Notes: a model not told the origin generated them from the letters alone. Positions 18,174 to 28,490 are shown, numbered from the stretch's first letter. The stretch: 64,000 nucleotides of DNA from Sporosarcina jeotgali (GCF_033304595.1 NZ_CP116341.1:1345001-1409000), one strand, 5' to 3'. Made by a program: numbers and translations.

Positions 18174-18402
18174 ATTTCTTCTTCTTTTGTATTCTGCCTG
18201 TTCGCTGATCCCGTCGAAATAAAAATCCAGCGAAAAAACCGATGCTTACTGCAAGTAGAAGAAACCCTGCAACAAATTGCATCCATATGTATGGGAAAGG
18301 GCTAAATAGGATACCGAACAATGCATCACGCATCAATTTTATACCCAGAGCTGCGGCAATACCTGGTATAACGAGCACTATGAACGCTGCTAAACGAGCC
18401 AT
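18172..18402 (-). CDS. yqzF: DUF2627 small membrane protein (YqzF-like)
   Basis: This 76-residue protein has two hydrophobic segments (LAAFIVLVIPGIAAALGI and the region after FPYIWMQFVAGFLLL) and a Lys/Arg-rich tail. It matches the DUF2627/YqzF family in size, sequence character and position, divergent from bkdR. The function is unknown. The start at 18402 is set by GGAGGAG upstream; the longer in-frame extension has no ribosome site. Its promoter overlaps the bkdR promoter (see that entry). Confidence 0.85.
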   Translation of the reverse strand: MARLAAFIVLVIPGIAAALGIKLMRDALFGILFSPFPYIWMQFVAGFLLLAVSIGFFAGFLFRRDQRTGRIQKKKK

Positions 18403-18425
18403 ACGAACTCCTCCAATCCTTTTTA

Positions 18426-18475
18426 ATTTTACCCGCTGTCGAAAGATTGTCAAGAAGGGAAGTATGTTGTATGAT
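18426..18475. promoter_or_regulatory. Divergent yqzF/bkdR promoters with a Spo0A box
   Basis: On the + strand TTGTCA (18447-18452), a 17-nt spacer and TATGAT (18470-18475) form a sigma-A promoter for bkdR. On the - strand TTGACA (18453-18448), a 16-nt spacer and TAAAAT (18431-18426) form a sigma-A promoter for yqzF. The two -35 elements overlap. A Spo0A-box core TGTCGAAA (18437-18444) lies 2 nt upstream of the bkdR -35 and inside the yqzF spacer. I see no -24/-12 (sigma-54) promoter before bkdR. Confidence 0.6.
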
Positions 18476-18527
18476 TAACTTAGAAATGCAAAAGATTGCA
18501 CAAAGGTGAGAGGGGGATTGAACATCT

Positions 18528-20516
18528 TTGCAAAACTTACTAATTATTGATGCTGACCAAAACAGCCTCCGTGTTTTACAACAACTGGAACAACTTGAAC
18601 ATGTTCGAATTATCGGTATTGTGGACACTAACGCTAACGATAGTGTCAGTAAGTTTGCGAGGCAGAAGGGAATCCCTCACGGACCTGATCCAGAAAGTTT
18701 TCTTTCAGGTAATGTGCAGCTCGTTCTAGACTTTTCTGGTAACTTTCCATTCACTTACAATCCGAAATATCCACAGATAACTGTTCTCTCTAAATCCAGC
18801 AGTCAACTCATAGTCAAATTATTAGCATGTCAGGGAACAGAATTGGAATTATTGCAATCAGACATCCTGATATATAAATCGATTTTTAACTCAGTCGGTG
18901 AAGGTATGATAGGAATTGACGGAATGGGTACCATTAATCTTTTTAATGACAGCGCTTCCAAAATGCTTGGTTTTTCATTTGATGAAGTACTTGGTAAACC
19001 GATTTTATCTGTTATACCTGAATCGGGTTTACCTGATGTTCTGAAAAAAGGTCAGATTGACTCCAATGTGGAACTTCAACTAACGAACGGGTTGGACATT
19101 TTAAGTTCCAGATATCCCCTCGTTATGCCAGACGGCACAATCACCGGAGCGTTTGCTGTTTTTAAAGATATAACCGGTGTCATACGCACTGCGGAAGAGA
19201 TTACTGACTTGAAACGTGTAAAGACTATGCTTGAAGCTATCATCCATTCGAGCGATGATGCGATTTCGGTTGTGGATTCTGAGGGATTGGGAATTTTGGT
19301 CAATCCGGCCTACACTCGTCTAACAGGGTTAACGGACAAAGAAGTGATTGGTCAGCCTGCAACTGTTGATATCAGCTCGGGTGAAAGTATTCACATGAGG
19401 GTTCTGGAAACAAAGCGTCCTGTCCGTGGTGTCAATATGCAGCTTGGTGAAAATAATCGGGATGTCATTGTCAATGTTGCTCCGATCATTGTTGACCAGG
19501 AAGTAAAGGGCAGTGTGGGTGTCATTCATGATATTACAGAAATGCGAAGTCTTATGAAACAGCTCGATCATGCAAAAGCTATGATCCGCGAATTGGAATC
19601 AACCTATACGTTTGATGACATTCTCGGGAACAATGAAGACCTTTTGATTGCCGTCAGCCAGGCTAAAATTGCAGCAGGTTCTGAAATTCCTGTCATGCTT
19701 CGCGGTGAACCTGGAAGCGGGAAAGAACTTTTCGCTCATGCCATTCATACAGGAAGCAAGAGGAAAGAAAGCGAATTCATTCGGGTTTCATGTTCATCAT
19801 TAGATGTAGACGCAATCGAAGCAGCAATAAAGCATACTGAAATCCAACATGAAAAAAGATCTGGAACGCTATTTTTAGACGAGATTACAGAATTAAAACC
19901 AGATGTACAGAAAAAACTTCTAGAATACATAGGTTCGGGAAGTATAACAGCAGCGGGGAAACCTATACAATTGTCTGTTAGAATTATTACTTCTTCTGCA
20001 GCGAATTTAGAGCGCGCTGTGCATGAAGGAGTACTCTGCGAAGAGCTGTATTATCAACTAACCCGAATGTCCATAAGGATTCCTCCATTGCGGATGAGGA
20101 CAGATGATATTGGAATATTGACAGATGCACTTCTTGCGATGCTGAACCAGGAGTTCGGTATGGCCATTCAACAAGTGACGCCTGAAGCTATGCTGCGGCT
20201 TCAATCTTATGAATGGCCGGGGAATGTAAGAGAATTGGAAAATGTGCTGAGCAGAGCGATGATTTTAACGGAGTCAGGTTCTGCAAAGCTTAATGAAGAG
20301 GATATCGTACGGGCACTTTCCTCTCGCAGTGTCCAACAGCCAGATTCTGCACTCCCTGACAAGCGGACACTCGCTTCCCTTATGGAAGATCATGAAAAGT
20401 TATTACTCGAAACTTCGTTGAGAGAGAATAACGGTCAAAAAGTTTTGACTGCGGATCGGCTTGGCATCTCACTCCGATCTTTGTACTACAAATTGGAAAA
20501 ATACAAATTGATTTAA
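18528..20516 (+). CDS. bkdR: BkdR-type regulator with degenerate AAA+ domain
   Basis: This 662-residue protein has an N-terminal Rossmann-like segment (1-95), two PAS regions (about 115-230 and 240-345), an AAA+ domain and a C-terminal Fis-type helix-turn-helix (about 625-660). In B. subtilis BkdR activates the bkd operon with sigma-54. Here Walker A GEPGSGKE (near 393) and Walker B GTLFLDEI (near 445) remain, but the GAFTGA loop that contacts sigma-54 is missing; the FIRVSCSS to GTLFLDEI interval is about 14 residues short. The two positions equivalent to the arginine fingers in FREDLxxRLN read C504 and Q510. It may bind DNA without activating sigma-54. TTG start after GAGAGGGGGAT. Confidence 0.88.
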   Translation: MQNLLIIDADQNSLRVLQQLEQLEHVRIIGIVDTNANDSVSKFARQKGIPHGPDPESFLSGNVQLVLDFSGNFPFTYNPKYPQITVLSKSSSQLIVKLLACQGTELELLQSDILIYKSIFNSVGEGMIGIDGMGTINLFNDSASKMLGFSFDEVLGKPILSVIPESGLPDVLKKGQIDSNVELQLTNGLDILSSRYPLVMPDGTITGAFAVFKDITGVIRTAEEITDLKRVKTMLEAIIHSSDDAISVVDSEGLGILVNPAYTRLTGLTDKEVIGQPATVDISSGESIHMRVLETKRPVRGVNMQLGENNRDVIVNVAPIIVDQEVKGSVGVIHDITEMRSLMKQLDHAKAMIRELESTYTFDDILGNNEDLLIAVSQAKIAAGSEIPVMLRGEPGSGKELFAHAIHTGSKRKESEFIRVSCSSLDVDAIEAAIKHTEIQHEKRSGTLFLDEITELKPDVQKKLLEYIGSGSITAAGKPIQLSVRIITSSAANLERAVHEGVLCEELYYQLTRMSIRIPPLRMRTDDIGILTDALLAMLNQEFGMAIQQVTPEAMLRLQSYEWPGNVRELENVLSRAMILTESGSAKLNEEDIVRALSSRSVQQPDSALPDKRTLASLMEDHEKLLLETSLRENNGQKVLTADRLGISLRSLYYKLEKYKLI

Positions 20517-20534
20517 CGAAAGTGCGGTGATGAG

Positions 20535-21446
20535 ATGAATACTCTATCAGAACTTGTACAACAGGCAGCCGCATTATCTGACAGGCCGTGCACAGCTGTT
20601 GCTTGTGCTGCAGATGCGGATGTTTTGGAATCTGTTGAACTTGCAGTTTCCAGGGGACTTGCGACGTTCAAGCTTTACGATAATAAACACCAGCTGCTCG
20701 AAACAATAAAAGGGAAGTACCCGCAGCTCGCCGATCATCCGGATATCGAGCTCGTCGATTGTAATGGAACTCAGCATGCAGCACAATTAGCGGTAGATGC
20801 AGTTTCTTCTGGAGAAGCCCAAGTGCTAATGAAAGGAAATCTCCCTACGGCAGCATTGATGAAAGTTGCACTGCGTAAAGATGCAGGTTTGAGAACTGGA
20901 AACGTGCTCTCTCACGTAGCAGCATTTGAAATTCCAAGTTTTGAAAAACTTTACTTCGTTACTGATTCAGCCATGAGTATTTTACCGGATCTGCAGGTTA
21001 AAGCTCAAATCATTCAGAACGCGGTAACTGTTGCCAGGGCATGCGGGGTGGAAATGCCGGTTGTTGTCCCGCTGGCTGCAGTCGAATCAGTAAATCCCGC
21101 AATGCAAGCGACATTGGATGCAGCTTCCTTGACGATGATGAATCAGCGAGGACAGTTGAAAAATTGTATTGTAGAAGGTCCAATGGCATTGGATAATGCG
21201 ATTTCACCTGAAGCCGCGCAACATAAAGGACTTTCAGGTCCGGCAGCAGGAAAAGCGGATATTTTAGTGGCCCCCAACTTGGAAGCTGGTAACATTCTCT
21301 ACAAATCATTAACCTATTTCGCTCGTGCGAAAGTTGGTGGAATCATTCAAGGGGCATCCGCTCCAATTGTTGTTACGTCACGGGCGGACAATGCTGAAAC
21401 GAAACTACATTCACTAGCACTTGCATTATTAGTAAGCAAAAACTGA
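20535..21446 (+). CDS. ptb: Phosphate butyryltransferase
   Basis: This 303-residue enzyme interconverts (branched) acyl-CoA and acyl-phosphate. With Buk it conserves energy from branched-chain keto acid breakdown or recycles acyl-CoA primers. Family marks include LMKGNLPTAALMKVALRK, a middle segment FVTDSAMSILPDL and a C-terminal ADILVAPNLEAGNILYKSL. It begins 18 nt after bkdR with the weak ribosome site GGTGATGAG, so it is probably co-transcribed with the regulator, leaving no room for the internal promoter found in B. subtilis. Confidence 0.94.
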   Translation: MNTLSELVQQAAALSDRPCTAVACAADADVLESVELAVSRGLATFKLYDNKHQLLETIKGKYPQLADHPDIELVDCNGTQHAAQLAVDAVSSGEAQVLMKGNLPTAALMKVALRKDAGLRTGNVLSHVAAFEIPSFEKLYFVTDSAMSILPDLQVKAQIIQNAVTVARACGVEMPVVVPLAAVESVNPAMQATLDAASLTMMNQRGQLKNCIVEGPMALDNAISPEAAQHKGLSGPAAGKADILVAPNLEAGNILYKSLTYFARAKVGGIIQGASAPIVVTSRADNAETKLHSLALALLVSKN

Positions 21447-21469
21447 TTGAATAATTGGAGGAATTACAA

Positions 21470-22567
21470 ATGGAAATTATCAAATACATGGAAACTTACG
21501 ACTACGAGCAATTGGTGATCTGCCAAGATAAAACAACTGGGCTTAAAGCATTCATCGCAATTCACGATACAACACTTGGACCTGCACTAGGCGGAACTCG
21601 CATGTGGACATATAACAGCGAAGAAGAAGCAATCGAAGATGCACTTCGGCTTGCACGCGGAATGACTTACAAAAATGCAGCTGCCGGTCTTAACCTTGGC
21701 GGAGGTAAAGCAGTTATCATGGGTAACCCTAAAACAGACAAGAACGATGAATTGTTCCGTGCATTCGGCCGCTTCATCGAAGGACTGAATGGTCGCTACA
21801 TTACTGCTGAAGACGTAGGTACAACTGAAGAAGATATGGATCTTATCCACCTTGAAACAGATTACGTAACAGGTGTATCTGCTGAATTTGGTTCTTCAGG
21901 CAACCCATCACCTGTCACTGCACTTGGTGTTTATGTAGGAATGAAAGCAGCAGCTAAAGAAGCTTTTGGCGACGATTCCCTTAAAGGTAAAACAATCGCA
22001 GTACAAGGTGTCGGAAATGTCGCCTATACAATGTGCGAATACCTTCATGAAGAAGGCGCTAAATTGATTGTTACAGATATTAACGAAGAAGCAGTTCAAC
22101 GTGCAGTAGACAACTTTGGAGCAACAGCTGTTGGCATTAACGAAATCTATGGCGTAGAAGCAGACATCTTCTCCCCATGTGCACTTGGAGCAGTTATCAA
22201 CGATGAAACAATTCCGCAATTGAAGGCAAAAGTCATTGCAGGATCTGCAAACAACCAATTGAAAAATCCTGAACATGGAGACAAGATCCATGAAATGGGA
22301 CTTGTATATGCACCAGATTACGTTATCAATTCAGGCGGAGTTATTAACGTAGCAGACGAATTGGACGGATATAACCGCGAGCGTGCATTGAAAAAAGTTA
22401 ACACAATTTACGATACAATCGAAAAGATCTTCGCGATTTCTAAGCGTGACAACATTCCTTCATATGTAGCAGCAGACCGTTTGGCTGAGGAGCGCATTGA
22501 ACGAGTTTCAAAAGCACGCAACACATTCCTGCAAAAAGAAAAAAGCGTACTCTCAAATCGTCGATAA
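21470..22567 (+). CDS. bcd: Leucine dehydrogenase
   Basis: This 365-residue NAD-dependent enzyme reversibly deaminates Leu, Val and Ile to branched-chain 2-oxo acids. The Glu/Leu/Phe/Val dehydrogenase signature is [18 protein letters not shown], including the catalytic Lys. A second typical motif is [20 protein letters not shown], and the Rossmann motif is [18 protein letters not shown] 21470 follows TTGGAGGAATTACAA, whereas the TTG 21455 frame start lies in the ribosome site. Codon use looks highly adapted, suggesting strong expression. Confidence 0.96.
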   Translation: MEIIKYMETYDYEQLVICQDKTTGLKAFIAIHDTTLGPALGGTRMWTYNSEEEAIEDALRLARGMTYKNAAAGLNLGGGKAVIMGNPKTDKNDELFRAFGRFIEGLNGRYITAEDVGTTEEDMDLIHLETDYVTGVSAEFGSSGNPSPVTALGVYVGMKAAAKEAFGDDSLKGKTIAVQGVGNVAYTMCEYLHEEGAKLIVTDINEEAVQRAVDNFGATAVGINEIYGVEADIFSPCALGAVINDETIPQLKAKVIAGSANNQLKNPEHGDKIHEMGLVYAPDYVINSGGVINVADELDGYNRERALKKVNTIYDTIEKIFAISKRDNIPSYVAADRLAEERIERVSKARNTFLQKEKSVLSNRR

Positions 22568-22604
22568 GGTGCGTTGAGCTGTGCCGTGAAAGGAGACGAT
22601 ACTT

Positions 22605-23735
22605 GTGCACCATGGAGTTGCTAGAATTTTGACGATCAATCCTGGCTCTACCTCTACAAAAATTGGCGTGTTCGATAATGATCAACTCGTCATGGAAGAG
22701 ACATTGCGTCATTCCACCGAACAACTTGCCCAGTTTACTTCTATCACCGCGCAGTACGAATTTCGTAAGTCGATGATTGTGGAAGAGTTAAAACATCATA
22801 AAATTGATCTATCCTCACTATCTGCAGTTTGCGGGCGCGGCGGTTTGCTGCGTCCGATTGCAGGAGGCACGTACCCTGTGAACGACGCTATGCTTGAAGA
22901 CTTGCGGAAAGGATATGCAGGTCAGCATGCATCCAACTTAGGCGGAATCCTTGCGAATGAAATTGCTGCAGAAGCGAATATTCCCGCCTATATTGTAGAT
23001 CCGGTCGTAGTAGATGAACTGCAGCCTTTAGCAAGAGTTTCAGGATTCAACTTATTGGAGCGGCATTCAATTTTTCATGCATTGAACCAAAAAGCAGTCG
23101 CTAGAAGATATGCGCAGCATACTGGGAAAAAGTATGAGGAACTTAAACTGATTGTGACTCACATGGGTGGCGGAATTACTGTTGGCGCCCATCATCATGG
23201 AGAAGTCATTGACGTGAATAACGGACTTCATGGTGACGGTCCCTTTAGCCCGGAACGTGCAGGTACAGTTCCTGCAGGTGATTTAGTCGATATCTGTTTC
23301 TCGGGAAAGTATTATCGTCAAGAGATTATGGAGATGCTCGTCGGCAAAGGCGGTATGACAGGGTACCTAGGTACGAATGATGCCGTTCAAGTCGAAAAAC
23401 GAATTGCAGCCGGGGACGAACGTGCAAAAGAAGTTTACAGCGCTATGGCTTATCAAGTCGCGAAGGAAATCGGCAGTGCAGCGTCAGTCTTGAAAGGCAA
23501 TGTAGATGCAATAATTTTAACGGGTGGACTTGCATACGGTAAAGAGTTTACTGAAGAGATCCGAAGATATGTGAACTGGATAGCAGAAGTAGTTGTCTAT
23601 CCGGGGGAAGACGAATTGCAAGCCCTTGCGGAAGGGGCAATCCGTGTTCTTACCGGTGAAGAAGAAGCAAAAGAATATCCATTAGGACAGACAAACATGG
23701 AAATGGAGGCTGATCACATTGGCACAAGAGTATGA
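22605..23735 (+). CDS. buk: Butyrate kinase
   Basis: This 376-residue ASKHA-family acyl-phosphate kinase makes ATP and branched short-chain acids from acyl-phosphates produced by Ptb. Motifs include [16 protein letters not shown] at the N-terminus (phosphate-1 loop), [13 protein letters not shown], and [20 protein letters not shown] near the C-terminus. The GTG start is supported by AAAGGAG 9 nt upstream. The 3' end overlaps lpdV by 17 nt. Confidence 0.94.
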   Translation: MHHGVARILTINPGSTSTKIGVFDNDQLVMEETLRHSTEQLAQFTSITAQYEFRKSMIVEELKHHKIDLSSLSAVCGRGGLLRPIAGGTYPVNDAMLEDLRKGYAGQHASNLGGILANEIAAEANIPAYIVDPVVVDELQPLARVSGFNLLERHSIFHALNQKAVARRYAQHTGKKYEELKLIVTHMGGGITVGAHHHGEVIDVNNGLHGDGPFSPERAGTVPAGDLVDICFSGKYYRQEIMEMLVGKGGMTGYLGTNDAVQVEKRIAAGDERAKEVYSAMAYQVAKEIGSAASVLKGNVDAIILTGGLAYGKEFTEEIRRYVNWIAEVVVYPGEDELQALAEGAIRVLTGEEEAKEYPLGQTNMEMEADHIGTRV

Positions 23736-25146
23736 TGTAGTAATTCTTGGCGGTGGAACAGGCGGATATGTCGCTGCCATTCGTTCTGCACAATTAGGTC
23801 TGAAAACAGCGCTCGTTGAAAAAGGGAAATTAGGCGGTACGTGCTTACATAAAGGGTGTATTCCTAGTAAAGCGTTGTTGAAAAGCGCAGAAGTTTATCA
23901 GCTGACGAAAGAAAAAGCTCAAAGCTTCGGTGTTGAAACAGAAGGAGTTACTCTTAATTTCTCAGCTGTCCAAGAAAGAAAGAAGTCCATTGTCGACCAG
24001 CTTTATAAAGGCGTTCAAGGGCTAATGAAAAAGGGCAAGATCGATGTCTATGAAGGAACAGGCAGAATGCTCGGACCATCCATCTTCTCCCCGATGCCTG
24101 GAACGATATCAGTTGAAATGAACAACGGTGAAGAGAATGAAATGCTCATCTTGAAAAACCTTGTCCTTGCAACTGGTTCACGCCCTAGAACATTGCCGGG
24201 TCTAGAGTTGGATGAACAGCAAATTCTATCTTCAGACGGCGCACTTGCTCTTGAATCATTGCCCTCTTCTATGTTAATCATCGGAGGCGGCGTAATTGGA
24301 ATCGAATGGGCTTCAATGCTGAACGATTTCGGTGTTGACATTACTGTTGTGGAGTATGCAGATCGTATTCTGCCAACTGAAGACGAAGACATTTCCAAAG
24401 AAATGAAGAAACTTCTTGAGAAAAAAGGCATCAAGTTCGTCACAGGCGCAAAAGTTCTTCCTGAAACAGTTGAAAAAACTTCAGAGAATGTAACCATAAC
24501 AGCAGAAATTGGTGATGCTGCTCAAAGCTTCACTGCAGAAAAAGTTCTAGTTTCAGTTGGCCGTCAAGCAAATACAGAAGGTATCGGCATCGACAATACG
24601 GAAATTGAAATTGAAAAGGGTTACATTAAAACACGCCCGACGTTCCAAACAAAAGAAAGTCATATCTATGCGATTGGAGATTGTATCGGCGGACTTCAAC
24701 TGGCGCACGTTGCCTCTCACGAAGGAATCGCTGCAATTGAACATATTGCAAACCAGACTCCAGAGCCGATGGACTATGAAAAAATTTCACGCTGTATCTA
24801 TTCAAGCCCTGAAGCTGCGAGCGTGGGAATCACCGAAAAACAGGCGAAAGAACGCGGATTCACTGTAAAAGTCGGCAAGTTCCCATTCCAAGCAGTTGGA
24901 AAAGCGCTGGTGAATGGAAAAGCTGATGGTTTTGTGAAAATAGTTGCGGATGAAAAAACAGATGATATTCTCGGTGTGCACATGATTGGTGCGGGTGTTA
25001 CAGATATGATCTCTGAAGCAGGCCTAGCTATGGTATTAGACGCAACACCTTGGGAAGTCGCGGACACAATTCATCCGCATCCATCACTCTCTGAAGTGAT
25101 TGGTGAAGCAGCACTTGCTGTAGATGGTAAAGCAATCCACATGTAA
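23719..25146 (+). CDS. lpdV: Dihydrolipoamide dehydrogenase, branched-chain complex E3
   Basis: This 475-residue FAD disulfide oxidoreductase reoxidises lipoamide of BkdB. It has the FAD-binding motif [18 protein letters not shown], redox cysteines in [13 protein letters not shown], an NAD-binding [13 protein letters not shown], a second FAD motif [10 protein letters not shown] and the active-site His-Glu in [12 protein letters not shown]. The TTG start after GGAGGCTGATCAC overlaps the end of buk. It is dedicated to this complex by position, though it could serve others. Confidence 0.95.
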   Translation: MAQEYDVVILGGGTGGYVAAIRSAQLGLKTALVEKGKLGGTCLHKGCIPSKALLKSAEVYQLTKEKAQSFGVETEGVTLNFSAVQERKKSIVDQLYKGVQGLMKKGKIDVYEGTGRMLGPSIFSPMPGTISVEMNNGEENEMLILKNLVLATGSRPRTLPGLELDEQQILSSDGALALESLPSSMLIIGGGVIGIEWASMLNDFGVDITVVEYADRILPTEDEDISKEMKKLLEKKGIKFVTGAKVLPETVEKTSENVTITAEIGDAAQSFTAEKVLVSVGRQANTEGIGIDNTEIEIEKGYIKTRPTFQTKESHIYAIGDCIGGLQLAHVASHEGIAAIEHIANQTPEPMDYEKISRCIYSSPEAASVGITEKQAKERGFTVKVGKFPFQAVGKALVNGKADGFVKIVADEKTDDILGVHMIGAGVTDMISEAGLAMVLDATPWEVADTIHPHPSLSEVIGEAALAVDGKAIHM

Positions 25147-25162
25147 AAAGGGGGAAACACTG

Positions 25163-26170
25163 ATGGCAACAAATCGCCACGAAGAGCTTGGGCTCACGAA
25201 TGATGATGTTTTACAAATCTACGAAACAATGTTAATGGCACGAAAAATAGATGAGCGCATGTGGCTCCTTAACCGTGCAGGTAAGGTTCCATTCGTTATT
25301 TCTTGTCAAGGACAAGAAGCAGCTCAAGTCGGAGCCGCTTATGCACTCGATAAAGAAAAAGATTGGACTGCACCTTATTACCGTGATATGGGAGTAGTCT
25401 TGCATTTCGGAATGACACCTAGAGATTTGATGCTTTCAGCATTTGCAAAAGCTGAAGATCCGAACTCAGGCGGACGCCAGATGCCAGGTCACTTCGGACA
25501 GCGTAAGAATCGTATTTTGACAGGTTCTTCACCTGTAACGACACAGCTGCCGCACGCGGTGGGAGTTGCACTTGCAGCGAAGATTAAAGGCGAAGACTTC
25601 ATTACATTTACGACACTTGGGGAAGGTTCTTCTAACCAAGGAGATTTCCATGAAGGCATGAACTTTGCAGGCGTACACAAATTGCCTACTGTTGTCATGG
25701 TAGAAAACAATAAATACGCAATTTCAGTTCCTGTTGAGAAGCAGCTCGCGTGCGAACATGTTGCCGATCGCGCAGCTGGTTATGGTATGCCGGGTACAAC
25801 AGTCGACGGAACTGATCCGCTTGAAGTTTATAAAGTCGTAAAGGAAGCGGCTGACAGAGCCCGTCGCGGAGACGGACCAAGCCTTGTCGAAGCAGTATGT
25901 TATCGCTTGACGGCTCACTCATCTGATGATGATCACCGTTTATATCGTGATGCTGAAGAGCTGGAAACAGAGCGCAAACTCGATCCAATCCCTAAGTTTG
26001 CTAATTATTTGAAAGAAGCTGGTGTGCTTACAGATGAGCTGAATAGCGAAATCGAAGAGCGAATCATGAAGCAAGTGAACGAAGCGACAGATTATGCAGA
26101 GGCAGCTCCATACGCAGATGCAGAGTATGCACTTCGTCACGTATATGCGGAACAAGGAGGGAACGACTGA
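25163..26170 (+). CDS. bkdAA: 2-Oxoisovalerate dehydrogenase E1 alpha subunit
   Basis: This 335-residue ThDP-dependent decarboxylase alpha subunit of the branched-chain 2-oxo acid dehydrogenase oxidatively decarboxylates the keto acids of Val, Leu and Ile. The products feed catabolism or prime iso/anteiso fatty acids. Typical motifs are QGQEAAQVGAAYAL, GSSPVTTQLPHAVG and the ThDP-binding run GEGSSNQGDFHEGMNFA to VVMVENNKYAIS. ATG 25163 follows AAAAAGGGGGAAA. It overlaps bkdAB at TGATG. Confidence 0.96.
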   Translation: MATNRHEELGLTNDDVLQIYETMLMARKIDERMWLLNRAGKVPFVISCQGQEAAQVGAAYALDKEKDWTAPYYRDMGVVLHFGMTPRDLMLSAFAKAEDPNSGGRQMPGHFGQRKNRILTGSSPVTTQLPHAVGVALAAKIKGEDFITFTTLGEGSSNQGDFHEGMNFAGVHKLPTVVMVENNKYAISVPVEKQLACEHVADRAAGYGMPGTTVDGTDPLEVYKVVKEAADRARRGDGPSLVEAVCYRLTAHSSDDDHRLYRDAEELETERKLDPIPKFANYLKEAGVLTDELNSEIEERIMKQVNEATDYAEAAPYADAEYALRHVYAEQGGND

Positions 26171-27153
26171 TGGCGGTCATTTCATATATCGATGCAATTA
26201 CAAGTGCTATGGCAGAAGAAATGGAACGTGACGAAAACGTCTTCGTACTAGGAGAAGACGTAGGCCGTAAAGGCGGCGTTTTCAAAGCGACAACAGGTTT
26301 ATACGATAAATACGGTGAGTACCGTGCGCTCGATACACCACTTGCTGAATCGGCAATTGCAGGTGTCGCAATTGGTGCAGCAATGTACGGTATGCGTCCG
26401 ATCGCTGAAATGCAGTTCGCAGATTTCATTATGCCGGCAGTGAACCAGATTGTTTCGGAAGCAGCTAAAATACGCTATCGTTCAAACAATGACTGGTCTT
26501 GTCCTCTAGTTGTTCGCGCACCGTTCGGTGGTGGTGTTCACGGAGCCCTTTACCATTCACAATCTGTGGAATCGATGTTTGCAGGAACTCCTGGACTTAA
26601 AATTGTCATTCCATCCACTCCATATGATGCGAAAGGTCTTTTAAAAGCAGCAATCCGCGATGAAGATCCGGTTTTGTTCTTTGAGCATAAACGAGCATAT
26701 CGTCTTATCAAAGGCGAAGTGCCTGAAGAAGAATATGTAATTGAAATCGGTAAAGCAGATGTGAAGCGTGAAGGCGAAGACATTACGATTATCACATATG
26801 GTCTTTGTGTCCACTTTGCGCTGCAAGCTGCAGAGCGTCTTGCTGAAGACGGGATTTCAGCACATATTCTTGACCTGAGAACGATTTATCCACTGGATAA
26901 AGAAGCGATCATTGAAGCGGCTAAAAAGACAGGAAAAGTTCTTCTTGTTACAGAAGATAACAAAGAAGGCAGCATCATAAGCGAAGTGGCAGCGATTATT
27001 TCAGAAAACTGCTTATTCGACTTGGACGCTCCGATTCAACGTCTTGCTGGACCAGATGTGCCTGCAATGCCGTACGCGCCGACAATGGAGAAGTTCTTTA
27101 TGGTAAATCCCGATAAAGTAGAAAAAGCAGCACGCGATTTAGCTGAATTTTAA
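26170..27153 (+). CDS. bkdAB: 2-Oxoisovalerate dehydrogenase E1 beta subunit
   Basis: This 327-residue E1 beta subunit pairs with BkdAA. It shows the transketolase pyrimidine-binding region (VFVLGEDVGRKGGVFKATTG, PLAESAIAGVAIGAAMYG) and the C-terminal region ITIITYGLCVHFALQAAE to LDLRTIYPLDKEAI. Its ATG overlaps the bkdAA stop, a typical coupling of stoichiometric subunits. The ribosome site is AAGGAGGGAACG. Confidence 0.96.
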   Translation: MAVISYIDAITSAMAEEMERDENVFVLGEDVGRKGGVFKATTGLYDKYGEYRALDTPLAESAIAGVAIGAAMYGMRPIAEMQFADFIMPAVNQIVSEAAKIRYRSNNDWSCPLVVRAPFGGGVHGALYHSQSVESMFAGTPGLKIVIPSTPYDAKGLLKAAIRDEDPVLFFEHKRAYRLIKGEVPEEEYVIEIGKADVKREGEDITIITYGLCVHFALQAAERLAEDGISAHILDLRTIYPLDKEAIIEAAKKTGKVLLVTEDNKEGSIISEVAAIISENCLFDLDAPIQRLAGPDVPAMPYAPTMEKFFMVNPDKVEKAARDLAEF

Positions 27154-27174
27154 TAATGAACGGAGGTAAATCCA

Positions 27175-28488
27175 GTGGCAATTGAATCCATTAAAATGCC
27201 CCAGCTCGGCGAGAGTGTTACAGAAGGTACGATTGAAAAATGGCTTGTAAAGCCTGGGGATCATGTAGAGAAGTATGACTCGCTTGCAGAAGTGAATACA
27301 GACAAAGTGACAGCTGAAGTACCTTCCTCATTCACAGGGACGATTAAAGAAATCCTTGTTCAAGAAGGCCAAACAGTGGCTGTAGGTGAAATCGTTTGTA
27401 CCATCGAAACTGAAGGCGGAAGCAGTGATGCTGTCCAGCCTGAAGCCGCACCAGCAAAAAATGAGCCAGCGAACGAAATGCCGGCAGAAGGTTCACAAAA
27501 ACCAAACAGTCCCGTGAAGAAAGAAAAGGGAGCTGCTGCGGGCCGTTACTCACCAGCTGTCCTTCGTCTTTCCCAGGAGCATGATATCAACCTGGCGGAT
27601 GTGGATGGTTCTGGACGTGATGGACGGATTACACGTAAAGACATCCAAGCAATTATTGATAGTGGCGAAAAGCCGCAGCCTAAACCAGCCGTTGAGGCAC
27701 CAGCTCCTGTTCAGCAATCTGCACCAGCAGCGGCACCGGCTTCGAGTGCACCTGCACAAAGTGCAACAAATGTACCTGTTGCAGCAGGTGATATTGAAAT
27801 TCCTGTTACTGGAGTTCGCCGGGCAATCGCAAACAATATGCTGAAGTCTAAACACGAAGCACCGCATGCATGGACAATGATCGAGGTCGACGTAACGGAA
27901 ATGGTGAAATACCGCGATTCATTGAAAGCAGAATTCAAGCAAAAAGAAGGCTTCAACTTGACGTACTTCGCATTTTTCGTCAAAGCAGTTTCTCAAGCAC
28001 TAAAAGAATTCCCGATGATGAATTCAATGTGGGCTGGCGACAAAATCGTACAGAAAAAAGACATCAACATTTCGATTGCTGTAGCAACAGATGAGGCATT
28101 ATATGTCCCAGTAATCCAGCAAGCGGATGAGAAAACAATTAAAGGCATTGGCCGTGAAATTACTGAGCTTGCCGGAAAAGTTCGTTCGGGCAAACTGAAA
28201 TCACAGGAAATGCAAGGCGGTACGTTTACTGTGAATAACACAGGATCATTCGGTTCTGTTCAGTCAATGGGAATCATTAATCACCCGCAGGCAGCAATCC
28301 TCCAAGTTGAATCGATTGTTAAACGTCCAGTTGTTATGGACAATGGCATGATCGGCGTACGGGATATGGTTAACCTTTGTCTGTCACTGGACCACCGTGT
28401 ACTAGACGGACTCGTAGCTGGTCATTTCCTGGCACGTGTAAAGGAAATACTAGAGAACGTTACACCAGAAACAACATCTGTCTACTAA
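27175..28488 (+). CDS. bkdB: Branched-chain 2-oxo acid dehydrogenase E2 (lipoyl transacylase)
   Basis: This 437-residue protein has one N-terminal lipoyl domain (lipoyl Lys in VNTDKVTAEV, near residue 44), Ala/Pro/Glu-rich linkers, a peripheral subunit-binding domain (SPAVLRLSQEHDINLADV, about 125-160) and a catalytic acyltransferase domain ending in LSLDHRVLDGLVAGHFL with the active-site HxxxDG. GTG start after CGGAGGTAAATC. It is the last gene of the bkd operon, followed by a terminator. Confidence 0.96.
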   Translation: MAIESIKMPQLGESVTEGTIEKWLVKPGDHVEKYDSLAEVNTDKVTAEVPSSFTGTIKEILVQEGQTVAVGEIVCTIETEGGSSDAVQPEAAPAKNEPANEMPAEGSQKPNSPVKKEKGAAAGRYSPAVLRLSQEHDINLADVDGSGRDGRITRKDIQAIIDSGEKPQPKPAVEAPAPVQQSAPAAAPASSAPAQSATNVPVAAGDIEIPVTGVRRAIANNMLKSKHEAPHAWTMIEVDVTEMVKYRDSLKAEFKQKEGFNLTYFAFFVKAVSQALKEFPMMNSMWAGDKIVQKKDINISIAVATDEALYVPVIQQADEKTIKGIGREITELAGKVRSGKLKSQEMQGGTFTVNNTGSFGSVQSMGIINHPQAAILQVESIVKRPVVMDNGMIGVRDMVNLCLSLDHRVLDGLVAGHFLARVKEILENVTPETTSVY

Positions 28489-28490
28489 AT

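Noticed and set aside
18480-18520. Possible -24/-12 promoter near TTGCA at 18496
   Set aside because: No GG at the required distance upstream; the match is only to the -12 half.
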